Below, piece after piece: positions 31,330 through 41,771 of a stretch of DNA of 64,000 nucleotides (its first letter is position 1; each line of letters starts with the position of its first letter). The DNA is from Meconema thalassinum (lineage: Eukaryota; Arthropoda; Insecta; Orthoptera; Tettigoniidae): NCBI GenBank assembly GCA_946902985.2, contig OX336398.1, positions 236,080,362 through 236,144,361 on the forward strand, given 5' to 3'. A program made the position numbers and the translations under genes. The notes under the pieces were generated by a model. The model saw only the letters and a list, made by a program, of their open reading frames with translations, made no database searches and was not told where the DNA came from.

Positions 31330-31559
31330 ATATAGGAGTCCCGTAATGACCACAATCATAACCTTTTTTTTTACCGTTTCAAAACCTCCATTTTAAGATT
31401 GATTTACAGACGATACATAAGCGTATGTTCGCTGAATCGCGGGAAAGCAATCTTTCCGGTTTCTCCTAATTTTCGATGAACCCATCAAGTTGTGATGATC
31501 GGGACTACAGTTTGTAGCCCAGTTTTATTTAAGGGCTCTTTTCTAAGGAATATTTCTAA
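31330..31559. other. No recognisable gene
   Basis: T-rich flank with no open frames of note. Confidence 0.35.
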
Positions 31560-31890
31560 TATTGCATAACTTCAACAGCACTTTCACCTTGGCAAAATTA
31601 AACTAAAGTAAATTTTGAAAAACGGACGTGTCAAAATATAACACATATAATGAGGAATTACTTCTCAAGATTTCTGCTTTAAATGTTGAAAAGTACCGAA
31701 GAAAAGAGAAATGTCCGATTTATAAAAATTATTTTCGCAGGAAATTGGAATCAAAGATTTTCTGGCTTTAAGGCTTGTTCCATTTGAAGCACTAACATCC
31801 ATTATGCTGTTGTCCCATGCCCCTGATTCTAACGCAGCCTCTTTCTTAAAAGCTTTTTGTGTGTCTAATAGAAATAAAAATATAAATGTA
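31560..31890 (-). repeat. Dispersed repeat R3
   Basis: It matches 47120-47215 and 47940-48090 in reverse ('gcttgttccatttgaagcac', 'aaattaaactaaagtaaatt'). The 47-kb copy is split by a hAT MITE. Confidence 0.6.
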
Positions 31891-33124
31891 CTTTAGTATT
31901 AGTTATATTGTAGTTGTTTAAAGGGATGAACTACGAGGTTATTTTACCCAAGAAATGTACGTTGGTGGGTTTACTACCGTTGTGGGAAAGTAGCCTCAGT
32001 ATTGAAATACGATGCGCCGTTAGAAAGCTTAAAGTTCGTAGATTAATTTAGCAGAAATAAAATTTAGAAAATGTTGAACAATTTGGGCATTGTGGAGCCC
32101 TTAATCGAAGTAAAAAAGGAAAATCACAAAGAAAGAAATTCTAGACTGGCTAACATTTCAATATAAGATTACGCAAATCGGGGGTTTACAGGGAGAAGAC
32201 AAAAATTGCTCAACTGTTTGGACAAATGAACGAAGAATAGAACACAATGAAAGGATGGAGAATACTGGAAAAGGAGATAAGATGGCTGACATTGAAGAAG
32301 AAACACTGAATAAGGTGCAGGTTTGGTTCAGTCCAGGGTTGCCAGACGTCCCGGATTTTACGGAGCAGTCCCGTATTCATGCTAAATGTCCCGCGTCCCG
32401 GACACTTCTTATCAGGGACGGAATTCCCGAGCGTTTTGGGATTCGAGAGAAATGCGTCTGTGTTTATACCTCTGTTAGGTCTATACTATTTCCTTCAAGT
32501 TCTCTTTGGGTCTTTCTGTCTTAAGTTTTCATTGCAAAGAGTATTTACTCTGGTATATATCAATGTACTCTGTGTACAGGAGGCAGGATTTTGGGAAAGT
32601 AGTCGCACCGTTAGGAAGCTAAACGCCCGTAGATCAATATGGCGCAAAATCAACATTCCGAACATTCCCAAGACTGGGCTTTCCGGAGACTCTTCATGCC
32701 ATTCACTCCGTCGTTTTGAATTTAGCCCACGGGCTTATAGTCTATACAATTTTTCGGGCGGGGGGGGGGGGGGGGGCTGACTATCCTGGAAAATTTTCAG
32801 TATTCTCAAAAATACCCAGAAATATCAACCAATATCTTAAGGCAACTTTGTGTAATTATTTTTAGATAAGAGTTAATTGTAAAATTCTAAGTTTATATAG
32901 CCTACAATTAGTGGCGATACAAAAAATGTAGTAAAATACAACCCAACACAAAAATAAAATGTTATATTTAATGAATGTTCTATTATGGCCTATGGAGTAT
33001 GAATGGCACATATCTAAATATTTGTCAATTTACTAAGCAGAAAGATAGAGAGGTCTTTTTTGTTCTTTTTTACAAATTGATAATTTATTTCTCAAAAGTA
33101 CCGTACTGTGGAATTCTCAGTTTT
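31891..33124. other. Unassigned, with a hAT-like end and G runs
   Basis: 'cagggttgccagacgtcccg' at about 32335 resembles the end of hAT-type MITEs, but no partner end is found. A G run of about 17 lies at 32760-32776 and another of about 13 at 33364-33376. Short frames here are not convincing genes. Confidence 0.35.
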
Positions 33125-33248
33125 GGCTCACAAGGCTGAGTGTACCCCGTTCCAGCCCTCAGACCAGAATTAAAATATCTTGTTAGAGCCGGGAATGGAA
33201 TTCCGACCTCCGGGTGACAGCCAAGAATGCTAGCCACTACACCATGAT
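33125..33248 (-). mobile_element. SINE2-related 5' fragment
   Basis: 'gctgagtgtaccccgttcca' and 'agagccgggaatggaattcc' are the inverse of a SINE2-type head and proximal body. Confidence 0.6.
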
Positions 33249-34151
33249 ATAGTCTAATTTCAATCTTAATATTGTTTATAACTTAGCCAATAAGTTAAGA
33301 TTAGTGTACAACCAAACTTACAATTAGTTTATGCTTTTACCAAAACAACACTTCTTATTTTTTCGGGGGGGGGGGGTCGGTTGGAGCCGCCACAACCTCC
33401 CCCTTATACACGCCCCTGCTTCTTTAGCCCGTAACAAGCTAACACATAAAACTTCAACTGAGGGTGTAATTTTGTCAATGAACACCTCATCCGCAATAAG
33501 AGCAATGTTTTAGGCGGACATTCACACAAGAAGGTTACATAATTTACCGAGATTTGTTACAATTTTGCCAGTAAATTGCAGTGACGACCGCGAGGTTGCG
33601 CTGATGCTCATCATCCATCAGAGTGACAATTACTGGACATAAGTGATCGTTAGCAATCAATTGTCTCTCGCTAATGATCGGACGTGTCAAGATTTACAAC
33701 ATGGCGCTTCACGTGCGCCAATGCACACAGAGGTCATCAGACCAATGTACTTTCCACACAGTAGTCGCACACCACGAATTAAATGGAGAACTGAGATTCG
33801 AACCTCGACACTGACACCTGCCAATTTGCGTATGCTTTGTCCCATGTGTGTGTTTTTTTTCTTACTCCCTACAGTCAAATGCGTAGAAGATACCTCAATT
33901 AGAGGAGTGATGGCGCAGCGGTGAAGACGCGTGCCTCCCACCAACGCGGAGCTTAGAGCATTGGAGCCAACTTTCGGATTCCACCTGCCCCAATCCAATC
34001 CTTTAATAATTATATTACACAAAATTACTTCAGTCACTACAAAAACATAGGTTATCAGACAAATTCAAGTTTTTTTAAAGAAATGAATTATGAACATAAG
34101 CGACAACTATTTCAAGATGGTATATTGGTTTTCACAGCCAAAGAATTAAAA
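33249..34151. other. No recognisable gene
   Basis: Weak tRNA-like words ('gagattcgaacctcgac' at about 33790; 'gatggcgcagcggtgaagac' at 33908) hint at decayed SINEs. Nothing firm. Confidence 0.35.
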
Positions 34152-34350
34152 CTCAGCAATTTTTCTAGGTGTGTGCCGTGTCTTGTACATGGTTTCGCCT
34201 AGGTACACCAAGCTGGCTCCTCAGCGGGCTCTGGGTGTCCGTAACCTAGGCGAAACAAGCACAAGACACGGCACAAACCAAGAACAAAAAGAGACAGATG
34301 ACCTCGTAGTTTCGCCCCTGTAAACTATTTAACCTAGAGAAATTGCTGAG
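34152..34350. mobile_element. Short palindromic MITE
   Basis: Ends CTCAGCAATTTTTCTAGGT and ACCTAGAGAAATTGCTGAG are inverse. Inside, 'tgtgccgtgtcttgt...ggtttcgcctaggt' pairs with 'acctaggcgaaacaagcaca...gacacggcaca' (34244-34275). Almost the whole 199 bp can fold. No TSD is certain. Confidence 0.75.
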
Positions 34351-34395
34351 TTCTGACAACTATTAACTTAGTAAACGTGTTAGTATCTAACGATC

Positions 34396-35063
34396 GTTGT
34401 TGTTTGAGTCTTCAGTCTTTTGACTGGTTTGATGCAGCTCTCTATTTCTCCCTATCCTGAGCTAATCGTTTCATCACAACATAGCTACCACACCCTACAT
34501 CCGAAGTAATCTGTTAAACATATTCTAACCTTGGTCTACCCCTACAGTTCTTGCCCTCGACACTTCCTTCCATAACTAAGCTTGCTATTTCTGGGTGTCT
34601 TAGTATGTGTCCTACCAACCTATCTCTTCTCTTCATTAGCATTCGCCAGAAACATCTCTCCTCTCCCACTCGTCATAATACCTCTTCGTTTGTAACCCTA
34701 TCTACCCATCTGATCACCATCGTTCTCCTGTAACACCACATTTCAAATGCTTCAATTCTCCTTCTTTTCTGCTGCACCAATAGTCCGAGTTTCACTTGCA
34801 TAGAGCACCACGCTCCAGACAAAGGCTTTCAAAAATGACTTTCTAATACCTAAATCTATAATCCACATTAACAGATTCCTTTTCTGTAGAAATGCTTTCC
34901 TTGCCTGAGCCAACCTCCTTTTTATATCCTCTTTGCCTCGTCCATCACTGGGTATTCTGCTTCCTCAGTAACAGAAGTCACCTACCTCCTTTAGTTTTTC
35001 ACCTGCCAATTTGATGTCCATTGAGGTTTCTGATCTATTTCGGCTGCATTCCAATATTTTTGG
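34396..35063 (-). pseudogene. RTE-like LINE 3' fragment
   Basis: It is the same family and 3' end as 3097-6530: (CAA)n tail at 34396, then the C-terminal coding remnant up to the 'ILECSRNRSETSMDIKLAG'-like region. Stops and small indels are present. Confidence 0.8.
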
Positions 35064-35284
35064 TTCTGTTTATTTATTTATCCTTGGTTCTATTTATAAT
35101 GACAATAATGATTATGATTGTGGGGCAAACAGAGAATTTTAAAATTACAGAAAGCCAATGGAAACCCCTGGAACAGTTACCACAACAAATCAATATCGGA
35201 GAACACAAAATTAAGAGATTACATCACAGTAATCAAACCGGTAGCGGAGACTTGCGAAGAGGATTTTTAGAATACGCGACAGTA

Positions 35285-35560
35285 CACCTAAGGTGTCTGT
35301 CAAATGGTTCAGGGAGGTGCGGAAGGATCTTCATCAGGTTGGACTAAAGTCGGAAGACATTTCAAACCGCGCCAAGTTTAGGTCAGTTATCGACAAAAGG
35401 ATTCCACGACGAACGAAAAATGAACAGGGGTTGGACGGAGGAACGAAGACAGGCTGCCAGAGAAAGAATGCGAAGATTTTGGGCGGCGAAGAAGGCTTCC
35501 AACCGGGATGGTCGAACTCCGCTGATTAGGTTAAACCCAAACAGTCCTGTCAGCTCACGC
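35285..35560 (+). pseudogene. LINE ORF2 C-terminal fragment, second RTE-like family
   Basis: 'WFREVRKDLHQVGLKSEDI' and 'RAKFRSVIDKR' are the C-terminal end motifs of the LINE family whose larger copy is at 62-64 kb (there 'EIHEDLQEMGV' and 'RVKFRSLVNK'). A frame change follows and the 3' flank begins near 35560. Confidence 0.7.
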
Positions 35561-35724
35561 TAATGGGTTTGGGAAGAGAGTGGGGGTAGGCAACCTCTCC
35601 TGAAATGTTTGTAAGTCATGAGTTGACTGACAGCTACATACACCTGGACCCCCTGGGGTTTCTGTAGATATAATCAGTGCAGCGAACATGTTGTACATGT
35701 ACAGTCAAAGAGTCGGAGAATTGC

Positions 35725-36485
35725 GAATTATAGGAAACTATAAATTTCATAAGTGTGAGTTGTCAAAATGGGGCCAACAGTGGAGGTGTCAAGGAATGTT
35801 CTGCCCATTTATTTACAAATGGTGGTAACTTTCTGTTATGTGGGTCTCACAATCACGAACCATGTACGACGATTAATCAAGAATTTATTTCAAACTGTGT
35901 AAAAAGAAATGTACGTGACAATATATGTGAACGGCCATCGAAGTTAATGAGAAAGGATATACTTGCTACCCCTAAGCACTTGTCTGATAATTTACTATCA
36001 AATGGCATAGAGAGGATTTAAAATAATATTGCGACTGAGAAACTTACCACCTCTGCCTCAAAATAAGCAAGAAGTTCATGATACTCTAGCCATTATGGAC
36101 ATTCGATCGAACTTAGAAGAAAATATAATAATAACCCCTGGCACTACAGCCCGTGAAGGGCCTAGGCTTACGAAGAGACCGCTGCCCTGCCGATATTGGG
36201 GTGACGCGTGATCAGCGCATCGGGTCCCCTCGGCCGTTAATATTGGCTGAGTGAACCCCGTTCCAGCCCTAACGTCAGTTTCTAAAATCCCTGACGGAGC
36301 CGGGAATCAAACCCGGGGCGTCCGGGTGAGAGGCAGACGCGCTATCCCAACACCACGGGGCCGACTAAAAGAAAATATGCTTCTGGTAAAAGACAGAGAG
36401 AATAACATTATTATGTTTTCTTCTGCATCAAATTTGAAATACTTGTGTAAAAGAGAAACTATTTTTATAGACGGAACATTTAAGT
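35725..36485 (+). pseudogene. FLYWCH/MULE-type transposase relic
   Basis: A FLYWCH zinc finger is visible in two frames: 'GNYKFHKCELSKWGQQWRC' up to about 35795, then 'CSAHLFTNGGNFLLCGSHNH', so a frameshift splits it. After the SINE at 36127-36368, 'YLCKRETIFIDGTFKYC' carries the DGTF motif holding the first catalytic Asp of Mutator-like transposases. The rest of the catalytic domain is absent; a LINE 3' fragment follows at 36487. Confidence 0.65.
36127..36368 (-). mobile_element. SINE6 (SINE2-like head) inside the MULE relic
   Basis: On the minus strand the head is 'TCGGCCCCGTGGTGTTGGGA' and the B box is GGTTTGATTCCCGGC. The 3' end is 'gtgccaggggttattattat'. The TSD AAGAAAATAT is at 36117-36126 and 36369-36378. 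Confidence 0.85.
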
Positions 36486-36486
36486 A

Positions 36487-36740
36487 TTGTTGTATGTAAA
36501 TGAAGAGAAACTGGATAAGTTTGAAATAAACACGCCAGATGTTCGTATGAGCCGACTCAGATGGTGGGGTCATGTGAAGAGAAAGGGGGAGGAGAGATTA
36601 CCTAAGAGGTTAATGAGTTCGGCTGTAGAGCATAAGAGAAGTAGAGGTAGACCTAGGAGGCGATGGTTAGATTCAGTGTTGAACGATTTCAATGTAGAGG
36701 TGTAGAAGCAGAGGAGGCCGCGGTGCTAACTGCTAATAGG
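36487..36740 (+). pseudogene. LINE RT C-terminal fragment
   Basis: 'RMSRLRWWGHVKRKGEERLP' and 'RSRGRPRRRWLDSV' are the conserved end of RTE/BovB-type ORF2. The coding end is at about 36705. The segment 36728-36790 ('taactgctaatagggg') recurs at 53638-53700. Confidence 0.8.
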
Positions 36741-36756
36741 GGATCATGGAGGTGAC

Positions 36757-37016
36757 TTGTTCACAAACAGAGGCTTGCAGACTAGACTGGAGGATTGGGA
36801 AGGAGGTGGCCGTGACCTTAAGTTAGGAACCTTCGAGCATTTGCCTGGAGTAGAAGTGGGGAAACCACAGAAATCAACTTCCTGGATAGCTGAGGTGGGA
36901 ATTGAACCCATCTCTTCTCAGTGTTTCCTCGCGAGGCTAAGTGTACCCCGTTCCAACCCATAGACCAGAATTAAATTTCTTGGCAGAGCCGGGAATAAAA
37001 CATGGACCTCCGTCAA
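36757..37016 (-). mobile_element. SINE2-related fragment
   Basis: 'tgtaccccgttccaaccca' and 'ggcagagccgggaataaaac' mark the head side, and 'gggaaggaggtggccgtgac' the distal body, all in inverse orientation. Confidence 0.65.
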
Positions 37017-37019
37017 AAA

Positions 37020-37599
37020 AAATAACGGAGAGCTCTCAGTATTAACATTGTAACCTGTTTTATAAGCTTTAAAATGATATAGACTATACATTAACATTTT
37101 GGTTTTCATTATATTAATCTCAAATTGTCAAACACTTAAAAGACGTTTAATATTTAAATTAATACGTACATGCTTCGGTATACAATGATAATCGTCAGCG
37201 TAGATTGAAATAATAAAACAATCTTAAAAACTATGTTAACAATTAATGCCATAGTGAAAATGGATATCTTTACAAAGTACACATTAAAATTTAAATAAAA
37301 TGAAAGGTCACAAAAACAAGAAAAATTCATAAACGAAACAAGACTAAAGTTAATATAAATCTACCTTAATAGATTGTCTACATTATACTTCTTCACTATG
37401 GTTCAATATAATGAATCGGATCTCCTGTTGATTGCAAAAGGGTGTTGTTTCCACGTATAAAGAATTGGTGAAATGCGTAACAATTTTTGACTGATAAAGT
37501 CCTCTAACCTTGAAAAACGTTCTAGTTGAACCCAAACTTTCTATATTAGGCCTATATTAGACTGGATTTATTCAATACGGCTAAATAATAATATATTGC
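37020..37599. other. No recognisable gene
   Basis: AT-rich sequence without open frames or repeat matches that I could see. Confidence 0.4.
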
Positions 37600-37601
37600 T
37601 T

Positions 37602-37995
37602 GCCACGGTGGGTGAGTGGTTATAGTGTCGGATTACTAACCCCCAAGCTTGCAGGTTCGCTCCTGGCCGGGGTAAGTGATTTTTGAAATTACGACATCTC
37701 ATACGATGTTGGCATGTCAAAGAACCCATTTGAATTCAGTAGGCCGTGTTCATAATGACAAAATTAATCTCGGGATTTTCCGCCAACACAAAGTTCCTCA
37801 TTTCTCTACTAGAAAGCGCTATAGTGTCAAGGAGCTTAGATATCTAACCTCCTTGGCTTTCATCAAGGAACAACAAAATTCGACATGCAAGCTACCCTCT
37901 GGGTGTCAAATAACAAAGCTTGCACCCGGCACCCGAGGCCATATGATATTATTATTATTATTATTAATATTATTATTATTATTATTATTATTACT
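37602..37995 (+). mobile_element. SINE1, full length with (ATT)n tail
   Basis: Head GCTTGCCACGGTGGGTGAGT, B box GGTTCGCTCC, body 'aaagcgctatagtgtcaagg', and an (ATT)n tail at about 37949-37993. Confidence 0.85.
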
Positions 37996-39472
37996 ATATA
38001 TTGAAACGGATGTCGCTGATGGATGCTATGGGATATTGTTTCCAGCCAGGCATACTGATATGGAACAATGCGTAAGATTTTTGAAGTCATCTAACCTTAT
38101 GAAGAGTCCTGTTGAAATATATTTGTGGTTACAATATGTTGTTTCCAGATGGTCGAACACCGCAAATATGCTTTATAAATGACAAAAACCATCTAACTAA
38201 CTAACTAACCTCGAATAAAACCAGAGGACCCTACTTCTAGGTTAGCTCTGTAGAACTAGCTGTCCAAACGGGTGATTTATTTGATATCATAATTCAATTT
38301 GCCAAGTATATTTATAGGTTGAATGAAATACTTGGACATTGATGGGCCAAAATATATGGATAAGTCGAGAACAAACTCAACTAAGTAGCTTCAAGAAACA
38401 GTGTGTACCAACAAGGAATATGCAAATGAAATGTAATGCAATGTGACAATAACTAGGTTTCGTTTAGGTATATTGCCACTAAATGTAGTTTAGTGGGGCT
38501 ACCAGTGCGGTGACAAATTTCACATCCCACCAAAAAAAAAAAGTGATTGTTATATTAAATATTAGTAGAATGAGTATTTTGGTTAGTTATTGGACTAATA
38601 CAGGAGGTACATTTAAACACAATCCCCCCACCATGATCGTTTCACTTTGATCCCCCAATTTACACATTTGCAGACTTTAAGAAATCACCGTGTGGTAAAG
38701 GTTATTTTTATTCTCTTAAGACTTAAACGATGTGTCATAAAATTTCTACATTCAATTTTGTTCTTATACCAGTACTTCGTCTTGATTGAATGAAAATACT
38801 AAGAAGATGAATTATTTTCATACCGTCAAAGTTTTAATGTTAACTCCACGAACTGTCAGTGGAAGTAAAGCTTTTGTCTGCAGTTTTGCACCTTGTAGCA
38901 GAATATCGTTGTAATGCTCATACTGCTGGTTATAACTTTCATATGATAACATTTTTCCAAAGTTACAACATACAAATTAAAATGTGCATATTGATTTGTA
39001 TAGTATGCCTAGAATTTCTAATGAGTGGTATGAACTACGTGTTTGAGATAACAAGAGTAGATAGTGAAGATCATCGCAAGTTGACACATTCCGTTAATAT
39101 TACTACCTTCACGTCCAGTTTGGAGTGCGGGTCAGTAAAACACGCCTCAGGCAACTTCCCCTGTTAGGATTTTCCTAATTGAGCCCCGTGGAGAGAACTC
39201 ATCAGCGGAGCTCGGTATCACCCCTTCCAAGAATGTGTAATTGTTGCCTAACCTGGTCTTTAAAGGCCATAAATGAAAATATAGGGGATATAAGTAATCA
39301 ACCCTGAAGCACTATATGCGCCGGAAAACTTGGAGGCATCATTGGAGGGAGAAATCTCAAAAATGATGATGATAATCTTATTGTTGTTTTAAGGGGTCCA
39401 ACGTCTAGTTTATCGGCTCAGATCTCTCAATAAAGAAACAAACTATCCACCAAAGTACATTTTTATTTTTAT
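37996..39472. other. No recognisable gene
   Basis: A 102-codon open frame (38859-39167) starts with a hydrophobic stretch but shows no family signature. The word 'cttattgttgttttaagggg' (39379) marks a dispersed repeat. An (ACTA)n run lies at about 38193-38210. Confidence 0.35.
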
Positions 39473-39897
39473 CCCTTTAAATCCCAAACATTTCTTTGTA
39501 TCTGGCCGCACAATTGTGTGGGGGTCAAGATACATGGAACTCCAATATGAAGTTATTATGGAGCTTATTCCGTGAAGTTGTGAGATCTGTTTGCATTTCA
39601 TCTAAGGACAACATGGCTGCCAGCAACCATCGACCTCTAATTTAAGTATTAATAATTAGATTCGTAATTAATGTAGCAGCAAATTAATAGTCAGGATATG
39701 AAATAAATATCTGAATATAACGTTATTTCACATATTTAATGTTCATAAGGATCTAATGACCTCGGGGCTGGCAGCCATGTTGTCCATAGAAGAAAAGCAA
39801 ACAGATCTCGCAACTTCGTGGAATCCAAGAGGAGCTTGATATTTGAGTTCCATGTATCCAGTAACCCACACAATAGTGTGGCCAGGGATTGAAAGGG
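39473..39897. mobile_element. MITE with long inverted arms (~140 bp)
   Basis: The ends read CCCTTTAAATCCC and, inverted, CCCTTTCAATCCC. Arms continue with 'acatggaactccaatatgaa', 'gagatctgtttgcatttc' and 'acaacatggctgccagc', each matched by an inverse copy on the right. The centre is AT-rich. TA lies outside the left end and TA outside the right end. Confidence 0.75.
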
Positions 39898-39967
39898 CTA
39901 TTAGAAGCTAGGAAAGTGGGATTGGTGGTCAATGACGATATACAGTGTATGGTTGTCCCACGCCGAC
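39898..39967 (+). pseudogene. RTE-like LINE fragment, left of the I-like insertion
   Basis: The reading 'KLGKVGLVVNDDIQCMVV' is the segment just past the RT catalytic site of RTE-type ORF2. It continues across the I-like LINE into 45730-45800 ('HFERFKYLGSTIQ', approximate), so the target was an older LINE copy. Confidence 0.65.
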
Positions 39968-40359
39968 AACATTTCCCTGATATAGTCGAGAAGGCTGTAA
40001 CTAGACAATGTTCACGAGGTTCGTGCTGCCGTAGTTACATCTCATTTGGATAGGTTTTTGGATATCACATTGGAGTGCGAATTATATATCAAAGTATTCT
40101 ATATACCTACAACAATTTTGTAAGTATTATTCCTAATATTTGTGAACCTTACCGTAAGTTACGTGAAGTGGAAGAAACACAACCTAAAACTCTGTTCTGA
40201 TCAACCCAACATGGCCGCCGCCTCTGTTGATAGAGGTCGGCGTCTCTTAACGAACACAACGAATGATAAAACTTCTGACGTATCAACCCACCAAGTACCA
40301 AACCAACCAATGAATTATTATATAACCCTGATTTTAACAACAGTACATCTGGCACCCAA

Positions 40360-41754
40360 ATGACAACTACAATAACTATCGGCACCAAAGAAACAAATCC
40401 AAGGTCAAGCTATTCTGCTATAGCTCAATCTCTCCCATCCAAAGAACAAGCTATCGTAATTGAATCCCAAGATGGAATCAGTATCAAAGATTATGTGCTA
40501 GCTGTAGGTAAACTCACTAGCCCTAGCAACATTCGTTTTGTTTCACGAATATCGAATGGACGAATATGCATTTTTCTTTCTAGCAAGAAAGTTGTTGAAG
40601 AGTTAATATTAGCAAACCCCAAGATCTTAATAAACAATGTATCTTTGGAAATACGACCACTCTTAACAAAAAACAAGCGTATTATATTATCAAACGTTTG
40701 TCCTGTAATACCCAACTATGTAATTGAAGAGGAATTGTTAAACATTGGTGTGAAAATCATGTCTAAAATTACCCCTATCAGAGCAGGCTTATCCATCCCA
40801 GGTTTTTCTCATATTTTGAGCTTTCGAAGACAAATGTACATCCAAAATGAAGACTTCGATAAACTCCCTGCATCTCTCCAAATTGAATACGATGGCACTA
40901 ACTACTGGATTTACCTATCATCTGACTCACCCACCTGCTTTATTTGTAAAACTGAGGGACATTTGGCCAAAGACTGTCCTACTAACAACTCAGTTCCAAA
41001 TGATCAACCAACCTCTCAGCACGACATTCATGAAATTGACAAACCTAACCTCTCCAAATTTCCTAAACTACAAGAGAAACCACAAACAACAGAGATAAAC
41101 CCCAAAAATGCAACCAGTACTTCCGACCTTCCTCCAACAAATTCACATGATGAAATTTCATCAGCTATCCTAAACTTAAATCTAACCCAAGATTGTAATG
41201 GTATTTCTCTCTCCGAAATTCCAATAGAAAGAACAGTGCCTGGACATAGTGAAACATGTCCTGCCTCAACAACTGGACATTTCCCTGGATTTAAAAGACC
41301 AATGTCACACGCCAGCAGTGAAAGAACTGACCAAAATATTTCTAATAGCAACAGACCCAAAATCGACTCTTCTGAACAAATTGAGAATCACAAGGTAAAT
41401 CACACTTCTAAGAAACCCAAGAAAGAACCACAAAAACCAACAATCAGCGATATGCTCCTTCCTGTGAAACAGGTTTTGGAAGCTGATCCATCACTAGCTC
41501 CTCTCAGTTACACACAACTCCAATCTTTTCTCGAAAATTCCCAAGGTGTCAAGGACGTGGTGGCAATTGCTTTCAATTACACCCAAGACATAGAAGGACT
41601 CGCTAAAGCCCTACAGAAACTATACCCCTACTACACCGATAAAAGCATTAAAAACAGAAGCTCTCGGATAGTGAAGAAATTACTGAAGTTCGTCAACCTA
41701 AGCGAAGACCAAATGGATAACAATGTTTCTCTAGACTATTCTAGCGATGACTAA
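40360..41754 (+). CDS. LINE ORF1 (Gag-like RNA-binding protein)
   Basis: This open frame of 464 codons precedes ORF2, as in I-type LINEs. It has one CCHC zinc knuckle, C-F-I-C-K-T-E-G-H-L-A-K-D-C, at about residues 194-207. A structured N-terminal half precedes it, and a Ser/Asn/Pro-rich, low-complexity middle follows to about residue 350. In this family ORF1 protein binds the element RNA and forms particles for retrotransposition. The frame is intact. ATG 40360 was taken because the frame opens there; ORF2 begins 17 bp after its stop. Confidence 0.85.
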   Translation: MTTTITIGTKETNPRSSYSAIAQSLPSKEQAIVIESQDGISIKDYVLAVGKLTSPSNIRFVSRISNGRICIFLSSKKVVEELILANPKILINNVSLEIRPLLTKNKRIILSNVCPVIPNYVIEEELLNIGVKIMSKITPIRAGLSIPGFSHILSFRRQMYIQNEDFDKLPASLQIEYDGTNYWIYLSSDSPTCFICKTEGHLAKDCPTNNSVPNDQPTSQHDIHEIDKPNLSKFPKLQEKPQTTEINPKNATSTSDLPPTNSHDEISSAILNLNLTQDCNGISLSEIPIERTVPGHSETCPASTTGHFPGFKRPMSHASSERTDQNISNSNRPKIDSSEQIENHKVNHTSKKPKKEPQKPTISDMLLPVKQVLEADPSLAPLSYTQLQSFLENSQGVKDVVAIAFNYTQDIEGLAKALQKLYPYYTDKSIKNRSSRIVKKLLKFVNLSEDQMDNNVSLDYSSDD

Positions 41755-41771
41755 TCTCTCCCTCTATAAGA

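Noticed and set aside
32335..32460. A complete hAT element starting 'cagggttgccag'
   Set aside because: No inverted partner end or 8-bp duplication was found downstream.
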